Shown in pieces: positions 10,325 through 21,236 of a stretch of 64,000 nt of DNA. The notes beneath the pieces were generated by a model that worked only from the letters and a program-made list of their open reading frames with translations, searched no databases and was not told the origin of the DNA. Both the position numbers and the translations under genes were made by a program. The stretch's first letter is position 1; each line of letters opens with the position of its first letter. The stretch comes from Oikopleura dioica (lineage: Eukaryota; Chordata; Appendicularia; Copelata; Oikopleuridae). Where the stretch lies: NCBI GenBank assembly GCA_907165135.1, contig OU015569.1, positions 7,874,501-7,938,500 on the forward strand. The letters are read 5' to 3'.

Positions 10325-10640
10325 AGGAGACCATATTTATTATTACTAGTTTTTTTTTAGTTCGTTTCCGTTAGAAAAAGTACCGGGTGTAGGGACCGTT
10401 GCATGTTGCAAGGCAAGATGTGAAATTTAGAGTCACGAAATAACACTTTTGAACTTCCTTAAAAATAGTGACAGTGAGAGAGCTTTTTTAGCAGTGAGAG
10501 AAGTAATTTTTACTTTGAAGTTTATAGTTTTTTCCTGACGTGTTTCTTTTCTCCGTTCTTCTGGTGTAGCTCGACAGCTGTAAATATTATAAGTAGTTAG
10601 CGAATCAACAAATAATTGACCCATACGTTTAGGGGCGTTC
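10325..10640. other. Intergenic upstream of GNL3
   Basis: This is the widest gap within the array from 2.5 to 23.3 kb (347 bp from GNL3 start to the next stop). It contains T-rich tracts near 10350 and no supported gene. Its size suggests an independent promoter for GNL3. Confidence 0.45.
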
Positions 10641-12073
10641 TCATGGCTCGTCCGTATCGCTGATGAGAATGGGTGCATCTTCATCACTAGAGTCGCTTAT
10701 GATGATTACTGGGTCCGAAGTTCCTGGGGTATCGTTCTTCTTGCCGGCTCTGCTTCTTTCTTCGCAAAGTTGTCGAGTCACTAGAAAATTCGTAAATAAT
10801 TTTAATTTCAAAACCTTCATTACTTGACCGAATGAGATCGTGTTCGTGCTGGTTGAAGCCAGAAAACTCTGCTTTTAACTGGGATGGTATTGGAGGCTCT
10901 TCTTTATTCGAATTCATGTCAAAACTTTCAGGAACAGCATCGCTTATTTGATTTTGTTCCTCTTTCTCTGGCGGTTTTTCTTCTTCATCATGTCCTGGCT
11001 CCGGCATCATTTGGTCTTGAACGGGGCCTTCTTTCAAGGGCAGGCCGTCTTCGTATTCATCTTCCTCTAAATCGTCGTCTTCGCGCTTAGCCTTTCCACA
11101 ATCTTGCACCTTCAAGTCAGGGTCGTTTACTTCTACCTCTGTACCACTTTCTGGGTCACTTTCCTCCTCATCTTCTATATCAGAAGCTGCGTCGTTTTTG
11201 TTTTCACTATTATTGATAAACTGTGCCAACCGAGCTTCTCTCTCAGCATCCGTCTCAAGCGGAGACGCTTCTGCAGTTGATTTTGCGACGACTCTTTCGT
11301 AGTTTTCTTGAGAAATTCGTTCTAGTTTCGCTTTTTTATTCAGAAGTAAAAGCTCGAGAAGAGCGATTTCTTTTTCAGCCTCCTTCTTCTCCTTCATTCT
11401 TCGTCTTTCGGACCTTTCTATTTTTTCCTCGAATTTTTCGAAGATTTCTTGCTCTCTTTTCTGACGCCGAGTGTAAATATCGAGTAGTTTTCGGTTCGCG
11501 GCGCCGTAATCTCTAGATTAATTCGATAAAAAAACAAAATTGGAGACAAACTTCAAGATTGAAAGTGTTTTACAATGTAAAATTTACATACCTTATCTGT
11601 TTGTAGGCGCTTCCTATTTCCAGCCGAACATGACATTCCGTTCTTTCATTTCCCGCTAAATGCTCCTCAACGATCAGATGAGCATGTTTATAATTCTGAT
11701 CCTCCGGTCCGAGTCCTTCTTCGTATCTTCTCAGCTCATCCAAACTCAACAATTTGATCTTATCGCCAGTAGTTTCAAATTGAAAGTTCTGGCGAATATT
11801 TTCTTCGGAAAATTCATCACGTCCTGCAAGATCATCATCATCCAAGTCATCATCGGACTCGTCGGAAGTGTCCGAGTCTGATTCCGAGAGAGAGTCTGCG
11901 TTTTCGGGCTCAGAAACCCATTCTCTTTCGACATCACTTGCTTCGGGCCAGGAGCCAGTCTCAGAGGCACTTTCTGTCTCAGTATCGGAGTTTCCAGGCG
12001 GTTGCAGCTCTAGGTCTTCCCCCAAAGAATTATTTTTTAATTGTCTGGGAATTTTCCGTGTTTCTGTATCCAT
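10641..12073 (-). CDS. Acidic protein with coiled coil and tandem SUMO-interaction-like C-terminus
   Basis: I do not recognise this protein. The first exon begins MDTETRKIPRQ and is strongly acidic and Ser-rich (SESDSDTSDESDDDLDDDD). A middle exon is a charged helix (RRQKREQEIFEKFEEKIERS, then KEIALLELLLLNKKAKLER), followed by a second acidic, Pro-rich region. The unspliced frame ends in a basic tail, but splicing the GT-AG intron ending TTTTCTAG near 10785 gives a different C-terminus, GTSDPVIIISDSSDEDAP then ILISDTDEP and a stop at 10641. VIIISDSSDED and ILISDTDE both look like SUMO-interacting motifs (hydrophobic core followed by acid and Ser). A nuclear role is plausible. Confidence 0.6.
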
Positions 12074-12264
12074 ACTTTTATGGATCCGTATCTAAATAGA
12101 TATCATGTAAAGTATGATGAAGAAAAATATTGTCAGTTATCAAGTGTGGGTTCTGATCATCTGTAGAAACTTAGAGCTTTTGCTCATCCTAGATCAGTGA
12201 ATGCAGCTAAAAGGGGCAGTGATTAATAGACAGTTTTCTAACTAACAAAGATGAAGATATTCTA

Positions 12265-13335
12265 TCATTTTCCGGCAAAGAAATAATTGCCACTCGTGTA
12301 CTTCTCGTATCGCTTCTCAACGAGCCTCTTCATCTTCTCCAGATCTTCTTTTGTACTCAATTTTATCATGCAGTTAAAATCCTGGTCTTCGCATCTTTGT
12401 TCAAACTCTTGATAAACATCTCGCGCTTTGTTGAAGTCATCGAAGTGTTTCCAAGTGTACAGGTCCATCAAGTGATATCGAATCTTTAGGGAGATGTTTA
12501 CGATGGAATGATTGTCTAAGGGTAGGTTGAGGGCAAGTGCGTTTTTCGCGTGCTTGATCAGCTGTTGATTTGGAAGCTTTTTCTTGCCGAAGATAATTAC
12601 TCGTTGGATGTTCATCATAAGCTCTCGGTCTCGATCGGGAGAAGACTCAAGCTCGGAGATGACGGTCACTGATTTCTAAGCAATGAGCGGTAGACAGAAG
12701 GAACTAAAGTGAAGACAAACCTGTAGGTTTGGCAGGTTTTTTGTCGCTTTGGCTCGTTCCGCAAATTCAACAACTTCTTGGAAGACGTATTCGCGACTGA
12801 TGCACTTAGTCATGCCTGGCGGATGAGCCAAGAAGCGTGGAATGAAGTTAGATTCGATGTTTATAATTTCAAGCTGAAAGAAAAGCTCTGAGTTTGGCGG
12901 GACTTTCGGAGGAACGCCGATCTTTCCAAACGCTTTTTCAGGAGAAATGATTGCGTAGCAAGAGTCGCCGAGGGATAATTGAAGAAGACAGGAAACGAGG
13001 CCTGGGAGTTCTTGTTTGCCGACTCGATATTTCGAAGGACTATAATTGCAAAGAGGTAGTATGATACTAGCCAATTGGTTGTACCTAGATGTGAAAGTAG
13101 TATCAAAGGGTTTCTTTTCATCAAAATCGCTCTCAAGAAAGAATGAAATGTGGTAGAAAATGGTGATACACGAGTCTGGAATAATATCCTCTGGAACGGC
13201 TCCGAGTGCCTTCGCTTCTGCTTCGAGTATCTCTCTGATGGTGCGCCCTTTGCCATCATTCGCTGGATCTTTTTCCATAAGAACTCCGTGTGAGACTTTT
13301 TCGCATTTTTCACGGAGCTTTTCTGAGCGCTTCAT
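12265..13335 (-). CDS. FKBP6: FKBP6-like immunophilin with C-terminal helical repeats
   Basis: The protein has an FKBP-type fold followed by a TPR-like helical region, like FKBP6/Shutdown, which acts with Hsp90 in piRNA biogenesis. Visible FKBP landmarks are ITIFYHISFF, KKPFDTTF, GKQELPGLVSCL and AFGKIGVPPKVPPNSELFFQ. The C-terminal helices include FAERAKATKNLPN, LIKHAKNALALNLP and ARDVYQEFEQRC. Several active-site aromatics of true isomerases are not evident, as in inactive FKBP6. A 45-nt GT-AG intron (13040-13084) contains no stop, so retention would keep frame. The start at 13335 shares a 40-bp module with GNL3. COG2 ends 115 bp upstream. Confidence 0.75.
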
Positions 13336-13366
13336 ACTTTTCTAATAATATAGACATCTTTGATGG
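13327..13366 (-). promoter_or_regulatory. Shared 40-bp start module, copy B (FKBP6-like)
   Basis: This matches 10285-10324 in 36 of 40 positions, spanning GTCTATATTATTAG and the ATGAAGCGC start. Both genes begin Met-Lys-Arg. Confidence 0.45.
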
Positions 13367-13450
13367 GATTGAATGTATGTAGTTAAATAGATATTGCACC
13401 GTACTAATAAGGCATTATTTGAATGGTCACACAGAATTATACAGAATTTC

Positions 13451-15744
13451 TCAGAAGCTAATAAGTTCTTGAAGACTTTGCACGTTTTTGTTCGTCTCTG
13501 GGACGCCAAGATCGCGGAACCTAAATTCTAGATCAGCAATTAACGCTAAACTAGTGACAAACCTTTGAATGAAAGACTCAACATCAAGTTGAATTTGTTT
13601 CCTAATTTTTTCGTCATCACTAAGTCCATCATCGTTTTTACCCTGTTGCTTTTTACGCATTTGTTGCAATTTTGCTAAACTTGCTTCCATCTTGCGGCTA
13701 GCTTCTAAGACGTCAACAATGGTGCTTTGGAATTCGACCACAATGCTATCGTAGAGAGTTTCTGTCCAGTTGTTCACATTAGGACATTTTTCACAAAAAT
13801 CGCTTATTGGTGCGCAAAGTTGCTGAATATAAGGAGACGCCTCTGTTGGCGGCACTCTCTGCGTCCTTCGATATTGACGAGGAATGTCGTTTACCGACTT
13901 CACCAATGGTAGACACCGAGCTAAAGATTCAATTTTGGCGGACTGTGTTTTCAAGTTACAATACCAATTATATGATCTTGAACGTATTTTCTTATGAGAG
14001 TGACAGACTCGCTTATACGTTTCCTGATCTCGTCGTGGGCAGCGGAGAAGATGGTCTCGGACTCATTAACTGTATCTTCTATTTGGAAGAGAGTTGGAAT
14101 AAAAGTGCTCAATTTTAATAGATCTTCGTGTAGACAGACAAGCGAGGCATAATCAATATCTTCGCCATAGTCTGAGCAAACTGCGATTTGCACAGATGCC
14201 CACTTGCTGAAGCGGAAGATGATCTGAATTTGAAGCAGGAAAAAATTGTGACGGGCAGGAGGCAACATAGTATCTTCTGAGAGGCACTTTCTCAGTAACT
14301 CCGTTATCCTACGATTCGAAATTAAAGAGCTCGAACAAGTACAACTTATACCTCGTTGTAATTACAAGATTAAAAACAGCATCTGCTGATTTGTCACGTT
14401 GTAAATCAGATTTAAAGGCATCTTCGCATTCTTGAATGATTTCTTTGGAAACAATTGAAAAATAGCTTTCAAGGGAGAAAGAAGAGTGGAACGTGTGGTA
14501 ACTGAAATTGGGTAACGAAAAATCAACATCTCGATAGTACCTTTGCTCGCTACGAAGGCGTATAACGGAAGACTGTGACGAGCACTGACGTTCCAGCTGA
14601 TCTAGAAAGTCCATCGATAGAATGTAGCGCTCACGGAAATCATGAACATTTTCGGAGGGGATAAATAGACTAGGTAAATATCGCTGTAAGCCGGATACTA
14701 TTTCTGGAAAGACACTAAAATGACAACGTATTGAAAATACTTGAAATTTAAAAAAACCTGTTGGTGATGAAATCAAACCCGTAGATCGGTGATTTTTCAT
14801 TGTGTCTGCCGTCGATTACGTTTTGCAGAGGTGAAATGTAGGTTGGAACAAGATCGAGCAGTGAGTTTAAAATTTGGCTAAGTTCGTTGGTTGTCTTTTC
14901 GGAGAAGCACTGCTTGACGTAGGGCTTGCACAAATGCTGACGGACGAGAGACTCTGCGACAGATGCTCTATCAATAGAGGAGAAGGACCAGAGAATCATG
15001 TGGAGGCTATCAAGATTCTCGTCACCAAGAGCATCAATAAAAGCGTTCTCAAGTCGATCCAGGAAGCGACTTTCAACAAATGAGATGCGGTCTGTTAGCT
15101 CTGCAGCTAAAGCGGTTCCTTTTGTGTTTTTAGAGTGATGCTGGAGCTGATTCCAAATTTCTGCGGACTCGTCTAAATACCTTTTAGCATAAATAGTTTA
15201 CAATATATTCGTACGCAGAGGGAGCGCTTCATTTGTCTCCAGTAGCATGAGCTTTTCTTGTAGGCCGATCATATGCTTCAAAAGTAGCTTCTTAGACAGG
15301 ATCTCTCTCTTTCGTTCCAGAAGGCTTTTTATTCGACAGAGTCCGGAGTCTATTTCAGAGGCGATAATTTCTACGTCGCTTTTGATTCGAGTGAGGGGAG
15401 GTTTCAGCTGATTTATAGCTTTATCAAGATCTACAAGGTTTGTGGACAAGTTCACAAATTCAGCGTAGTCTTTGTTAATAAGGTCAACCATGGCAGTCTA
15501 ATATTGGTTTGAATTCGAGCTCAAGTATAAGAAAACTAACTTTTAGTAGGCGAAAGTATTGTTCAAGGTCTTCTCTCAGTTTTTCAAGTGGAACACGCCT
15601 CCTGCAGTCTGAGACGAATTGTTCGACCCGGTGATTGTCACGCATAAATTCACTCTTGTCGAAGCAAATATGCTCTTGGGGATCGGGCAACAGCGCGAGA
15701 CTACTGACGAGACCGTTTTCACCATTTGCGCGGCCCCCTTCCAT
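13451..15744 (-). CDS. COG2: Conserved oligomeric Golgi complex subunit 2
   Basis: COG2 is a lobe A subunit of the COG tether for retrograde vesicles at the Golgi. The N-terminus has the diagnostic CFDKSEFMRDNHRVEQFVSD and CRRRVPLEKLREDLEQYFRL, followed by LINKDYAEFVNLSTNLVDLD and a long coiled coil. The middle exons carry PSENVHDFRERYILSMDFLD, and the end has LCAPISDFCEKCPNVNNW and LRDLGVPE-type sequence. The start at 15744 (MEGGRANGENG) is preferred because the upstream in-frame extension overlaps the end of MED22, 64 bp away. About nine short introns break the frame. Confidence 0.93.
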
Positions 15745-15808
15745 ACTTAAAAATGAAACATAAGATATCTTGCAAGGTTTGTGGCAGGATAGCAGTTTAT
15801 TTACAGAT

Positions 15809-16466
15809 TCAAGCGTTTTGTCTAGTGTACATAGGATCATCAACGATCTGAACATAGTTTTGCATTGGTTGGGGAAGGTTACTTCTATGCCCGTTTTGAA
15901 TGAAGTTTTCGGGCTCCGTATCCGGTTGCGAATAGACCGTGGACTTTAGCGGACGCAAGGTAGAGTAGTACTCATCCTCGCCTGGATAAAGTTGATCGCC
16001 AAGTTCCTCGCGGATTGATAAAAGATTCGACTTGATCTTTTTCGTCTGAAAATGGAAAGGATTAGCTTTAATAATTTTTAGCTAACATACCTCTTCATCA
16101 AGGGCGCTATTTCGTTTTTTAAGATTTTCGTTGATAGCTGGGAAATCGTAGATTACGAGGAAAGTTTTAAGTTCTGCAATCAGTTTCATGAGGTTTTCTC
16201 CTGCAAGAACGATTTTCGCCGCTCGGACTACTCTATGTTAGATTCTGATGACAGTTATATTTCTGACCTTGAACTTGTGATGTATCGTATAAACTAGCGG
16301 TTGTTTTACTCAATTGGGAGCGCTCTTCGTACCGGGCCGCCTCAACGATCCGCAGAAAGTTTTCTTTTAGACTTTTTAGATCTTCCTTCATGCGTTTTTT
16401 GTAGTCATTAAGAGTGTCCTGTGTATTTCGAGAAGAATTGGAACGAGGGTTCATTCTACTAGACAA
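15809..16466 (-). CDS. MED22: Mediator complex subunit 22
   Basis: MED22 is a head-module subunit of Mediator, which bridges activators and RNA polymerase II. The exons give TLNDYKKRMKEDLKSLKENF, then a second exon VVRAAKIVLAGENLMKLIAE and LKTFLVIYDFPAINENLKKR, and ELGDQLYPGEDEYYS. These follow human MED22 block for block. A C-terminal extension of about 40 residues after EYYS ends at 15809. Two possible starts exist (16466 and the ATG five codons later). It lies 101 bp after DZIP1 and 64 bp before COG2. Confidence 0.92.
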
Positions 16467-16567
16467 ATTTATTCGTCAGTGTCTTTGAATAAAAAATAAA
16501 ATCTTTCGGAAGTACTAGAAAACAAAAAAAAATCATTGAAAAAATAGAAAAATACAGTAAGAAAAGA

Positions 16568-18884
16568 TCAATTTTCAGTTGAGATATCGTCGTCATCGTC
16601 GCTATCGAGCTCCTCGAGAATCATTTGAGTACGTTCGGCGCCAGTGACGTCAACACCTCCTGCTGGAGGGCTAGAGCGGCTGCTCAGTTTATTCTCGATT
16701 TTTTCTGTGAAACTTAGTCAACGAAAAAATAGAAATTTGTCACTTACGTGCTCGTGACTGAATATTTCCACCGAAGGACTCTTCATCATCCCAGTCAGTG
16801 CTCGGTTCCGTCTTTTCTGAAATTGTGGCTACATCGTGATGATCGTTGCCGTCGTTTGAAGTAAAAACATCGCTAGATTTAACGACATCGACGTAAGGTC
16901 GCATCCCTTTCGCAGCTTGCGGTTGTTCTGATTCCGTTTTATCCCAAGCGGATGATTCTACAGATGATTTCACCGGAGAGTTGTTGGAATCAGGAGCGTT
17001 TGTCTGTCGCATAGTGGAAGTCATTCCCGGCTTGCCAGGACTTGATGGGCTCTCATCGCTCCACTGAGGGCGCTGAAATGTTTGTTCTTGACTAGGAGGT
17101 GGAGGTGCAGGCTTCGATTTCGGTGAGCGAGGCAAAGGTTTTATTGGCGAGTTGGGAGCGTTCGATCTCGAGGAGACACTCGATTGTGAATGCGTTTGCG
17201 GTGGAAGGGGAGCACGCGTAGATTTGGATGCTCTTGTTGGAGATTTAGAAGAAGAGGCGATTGAAGCCTGATAGCTCAGCTGACTAGTGTTCGATTGATT
17301 ATTCCGTTGCTCGAAGATGGACACTTCACTTTTGCTCTCGGCTCTATCAGCGCGGGATTTGAGATCGTTTTCGATCTGTGAACGCAAGCTATAGAAGTCG
17401 GGGCGGCTTGTCTGTTTTCGGCTTCGTAAATCATGAATTTCTTCAAGTTTTCTCTTGAACGTCGATTCTGTAAGAAGAGTATCCCCACGCTGTACTCCAA
17501 GTCGTTCCATCTCACCCCGGAACATTGTCTCAACCTGAGGGCGGTAGTGTTCGAGGAGCTTCTTGAACTCCGCTTCCCTATCAATCATTGTGGTATCAAC
17601 AGGGGGCCCGTCAGGAACGGAATTACTTTGGACTTCGCGAACGGGCTGTCTCGGCTCAGATTTTACTGGCTTCGGCGGTGATATCACCTGGACGGCCTGC
17701 TGCACTTGCCTCGACATAGTGTCTTCAAGCGATTGGAACTTCTGGTTATAGCTAGCGGTCATCTGCTCTTTTGCATTTTGAAGGTCCACAACCATGCTTC
17801 CAATTGTGTCGCTTCGTCTTTCATTAAACTTATTCTTGCTCTCAAGCTCAGCAATCTTTGACTGGTAGATACCCTCATTCGCCTTGAACTGCGAAATATG
17901 ACCGGAAAAGGACTCTTCGAGTGTTTGCAGCTTCTGCTCGTATCTTCGTCGCTCTTCCTGTCGAATTTGATCTTGGTTTTCGATAAGCTCTTCTTTTTGT
18001 CGCTCTTGCAGTCGCTTATTCTCTTCTTGAAGCTTCAAGTTAATTTGCTTTTCTTGCTCCATCCTCTCTTCCATCGTGAACAATTTACTCTCAAGTTGTT
18101 GGGTAACAAGCTAAATATACGAGTAATGGCGCGGTTTAGATATCTCATAATACAAACCTTTGTATGTGCAACCGCATCTCCAATGTAGTGAACGTGCTCG
18201 GGATGGCGCCGGACGAGATGTCCTTGTAAGTAAGTTGAATTCATAAACGAGCGGTTCGGACAGACAGGACACTTGTAGAAAGAATGAGAACCGACTTGCA
18301 TCATTCTCTGTTGGTCAGCGACTAAAATATAATCTCACACAAGTTAGATCTTCAGTTACGTACTCATTTGACGACGCTGCTTATTCGTCTTCTTCAAAGC
18401 GCTAATTTGATCTTTCAGAGTAGCGATTTCCTTCAATGTCGCCAGATGTTTCTTTTTCTCCTTCTCGTTCTTCTTCTGTTCTTCACGAATACTGTTTTTC
18501 AAGAAGTCCTAAGTTTGGTTTGTCCCTGACCTATTACTGGCATTATTTTGCTACCTGAGAATGAAGAAGATACTCGAGAGTGTACTGCGCAATTTGAAAA
18601 AGCTTGACGAACAGAGGATCAATATCGTAGAGTGAATCAAGCTTTGCAAAAGTTACGAGTTCAATATGCTGTTGAAGAGCTGGAATGTCCATTTCTCTTG
18701 CGATTCTATCAATGTCGATCAGACTGACTTGGCGCCAGTCGACAGCGATATTTCGTGCGTTGAAACGGAAATTCATTCCGCCACCTTAAAAATAAGTATC
18801 CTCGTTTGGGAAAAAAACTTTACCCCCAGCATCAGGTTCGGAGATTTCAGACGGCAAATTCTCGATTGAATTCAAAGTGTCCAT
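16568..18884 (-). CDS. DZIP1: DZIP1/Iguana ciliary zinc-finger protein
   Basis: This protein acts at the basal body and transition zone in ciliogenesis and Hedgehog signalling. The conserved N-terminal domain reads FRFNARNIAVDWRQVSLIDI then DRIAREMDIPALQQHIE. A short coiled coil precedes a single C2H2 finger (YKCPVCPNRSFMNSTYLQGH with LVRRHPEHV). A long coiled coil (MEERMEQEKQINLKLQEENK) follows, then a Ser/Pro-rich disordered tail with PPPPS and an acidic end. This is the family domain order. The start at 18884 (MDTLNSIENLPS) is 87 bp after the TM2D3 stop. Confidence 0.92.
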
Positions 18885-18971
18885 TCTATGAAAAAACTTA
18901 TGAGAAAGTATTCTCCTATTTTTATTGAAGTAACTCATTTCAGGATCATAAAGGAGGAAGAATTCGTGTAT

Positions 18972-19787
18972 TCAGTAATTAAGACACCAACTGGAGTCTT
19001 CTGCAGGCATTACGCCTCCGTTGAGGATGAGAATCAAGTCAATTATCCACCAGATTCCTTAAAAAGTAAGGACCTATGAAATTGTACGCGTTTACCTAGA
19101 CCCCCAAGCGTAAAAAGTTTCCCGACAGCAGTAGGCGTTAAACCCATGTAAAATCTATCAGCTCCGCCGATTCCAAGAAACAAAGATAGTATAACGGCAG
19201 TGGGAAAGTTGTAACGGCAGTTTCCCTAACATTACAAAGTAAGAGTGACTCGAAACGGAGACTTACATCTTCGTCGTGTGTGTATTTTAAGCAGGGCAAT
19301 TTGCGGTAGAAGAGACGTGGGCCACAGCACTTGATTTTATCATCAATTGGCTGGCATTCGCTCCACACGCGCTTTACATCTTGGTAATTTTGCGAACCAA
19401 AAGATGAGTTCATGTAATTGCTTTCGAGGCAATATTCCGGCAGAGCTTCCATAGCAGTCTCGCTTTCATTCAACCTAGAGAGGTATAAGCATGGGAATAT
19501 AATTAGTTTCCTTCTCTTACCCGAGTGTTTCACCTATCGCCTCTCGAGTATCACGCTTAAAATTAAGTGAGTTCATTAAAAGCAAGTCAAAGTACATTCA
19601 CTATTTTGAGCTTGCATTCAACAAGCTCGTCAGGCAAAAACGCGCATGGTATTAGCGGTGAGTTTGGATCGCAGTTCGAGTTTGCATCCGTTATTCCATT
19701 CACAAGATTGAACTCCGTTAAATTTTCTGTGAGCAGATGATCAAAGGCGAACAGTGTGCCCAATACACTGAAATAAGATGGTCTCAT
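18972..19787 (-). CDS. TM2D3: TM2 domain-containing protein 3
   Basis: TM2D3 (fly almondex) is a two-helix membrane protein linked to Notch signalling and microglial amyloid biology. The ectodomain contains [32 protein letters not shown] and PCLKYT. The TM2 domain reads [37 protein letters not shown] and, in the last exon, [16 protein letters not shown] ending WCLNY, just as in the family. The DRF motif between helices is present. The start at 19787 ([13 protein letters not shown], a signal peptide) is preferred over an ATG at 19889, because a TTTTTTAG acceptor lies 10 nt upstream and the longer form would leave only 6 bp after the SDE2 stop. Confidence 0.9.
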
Positions 19788-19895
19788 AACATCCTCTAAA
19801 AAAGCCATGATTGCCAAAAAGAAGCTATTGAAACGGAAATTCAGTAGGCAGACGAATATTGGAAATTGGAGAGAATAAAAGCAAGGCAATTTAGC

Positions 19896-21138
19896 TCAGT
19901 TTTTTGCCCGAATTTTTTTTGGGTACTGGTCTGGTGTAAGACCTTTTACAGAAAAAAGCCTTTTTGCACGTTCTTGCAAGTTGCCGCCACATTTGAGCTT
20001 GCGCGTCGAGAGGGCGAATTTCAAATGGTCGAGTGAGTAATTCAGTAACGCATCGATGGATTCGACTTTCTCGAGGTCGATGTCTTCAAACGAGCAAATC
20101 GATTTTTTATTGTCCGTCGTTTCAGATTCCACCTTTATTTTTTCCTGTTCTCTTCTGTGAATCTCATTTCTATGTGCGATGGCTAGCTCTTTCAGTATTA
20201 CAGGGTCTATGAGAATGAGATGATATTTGAATAAAAAATGAGGGACGCACCTTGAGATTCGTCGAAGCGGGGGTCCCAAATAGGTGCCTCTTCATCCAAT
20301 TTCACTTGATTGGTAGCAACCCGAACTGACCCATTCTGAAAAAATTGTTAACCACTTCATTAATCATGCGTAGAGTGTTACCTGAAGTACAACTGCTGGA
20401 TCTTTATCAAGTTCGGTACTTGATTTTCCAAAAAGCTTTATTGACTCTTTGTCCATTCGCTCCTTCAGCTGCTTTACTCTTAGCTTAGAAGGCGACAGAA
20501 CGTCTTTAACATCTTTGATAGGCCTTTTCTCTTCTTTTGATTCTTCGTCTTCGTCTAATTCGTACCATTTTTTCTTCTTAGTTGGAACTTCTCGGAGCTT
20601 TTCTTTTTCGTTTTTGCGCTTTAGATCTGCAAAAGCAGAGCTCTGTCTTTCCTCGATAAGTTCTTTTTGTTCGAAGTGATAGGAGTTGTCCATTTGATGC
20701 TTCGGCTCAACAAGCTTCTTGTTAAGTCGTCTTAGCTTGTCTTCTTTTTTAGCTTCTAGGCGTTCTGGATTTGACTTGATCCATTTCTTTAAGTCGGCTA
20801 TGTCATCAATATCACGAATGATGCGCCCTAAAGTACATATTTAACGGTCCTTACTGAGATCTCCTCAAAGTGATTTAAGGCTGGTGTGTTTTATTAAATG
20901 ATTTACCAGATAGATCACGAAGTGATTTCGTGTTTTTAGACAGCTTCGTGTCTTTTCCGAAGTCTTTGAGGAGTTGACCATATCCTCCCTTTCCACCAAG
21001 AACTCTTGCGGAAACATTGACAAAAATACCACTGGCTAGGAAGGCGTCTGGTTTAAGCACTCTTCCGGCGAACGTAACAAATACGTTGCTAGGGAAAAGA
21101 GCCCTAACAAACCCCGATTCCGAAATATATGTCGTCAT
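19896..21138 (-). CDS. SDE2: SDE2: ubiquitin-fold/SAP splicing and replication-stress factor
   Basis: SDE2 is made with an N-terminal ubiquitin-like fold that is cleaved at a Gly-Gly, releasing a C-terminal part that joins the spliceosome. Here the motif GGKGGYGQLLKDFG is at residues 48-61, followed by RDLSGK, a basic coiled coil (PERLEAKKEDKLRRLNKKL with VEPKH) and, at the end, a SAP-like block LKCGGNLQERAKRLFSVKGL. The ubiquitin-like part is only about 49 residues, some 25 shorter than in human, and there is no room upstream for another exon (NCDN stops 98 bp away) unless it is very small. The 108-bp gap to TM2D3 supports an operon. Confidence 0.92.
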
Positions 21139-21236
21139 TATCTAAAAAGATCAATTATAAGCTCTCTTTGTAGTTTTAAGATATTTGTACAGCGGCAGTT
21201 TCAGTGTAGTCAGGGAACAAAAATTCCTTGTCGCAG

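Noticed and set aside
19889-19889. Upstream Met as the start of TM2D3
   Set aside because: It lies 6 bp from the SDE2 stop and upstream of a strong acceptor; the downstream Met gives a normal signal peptide.
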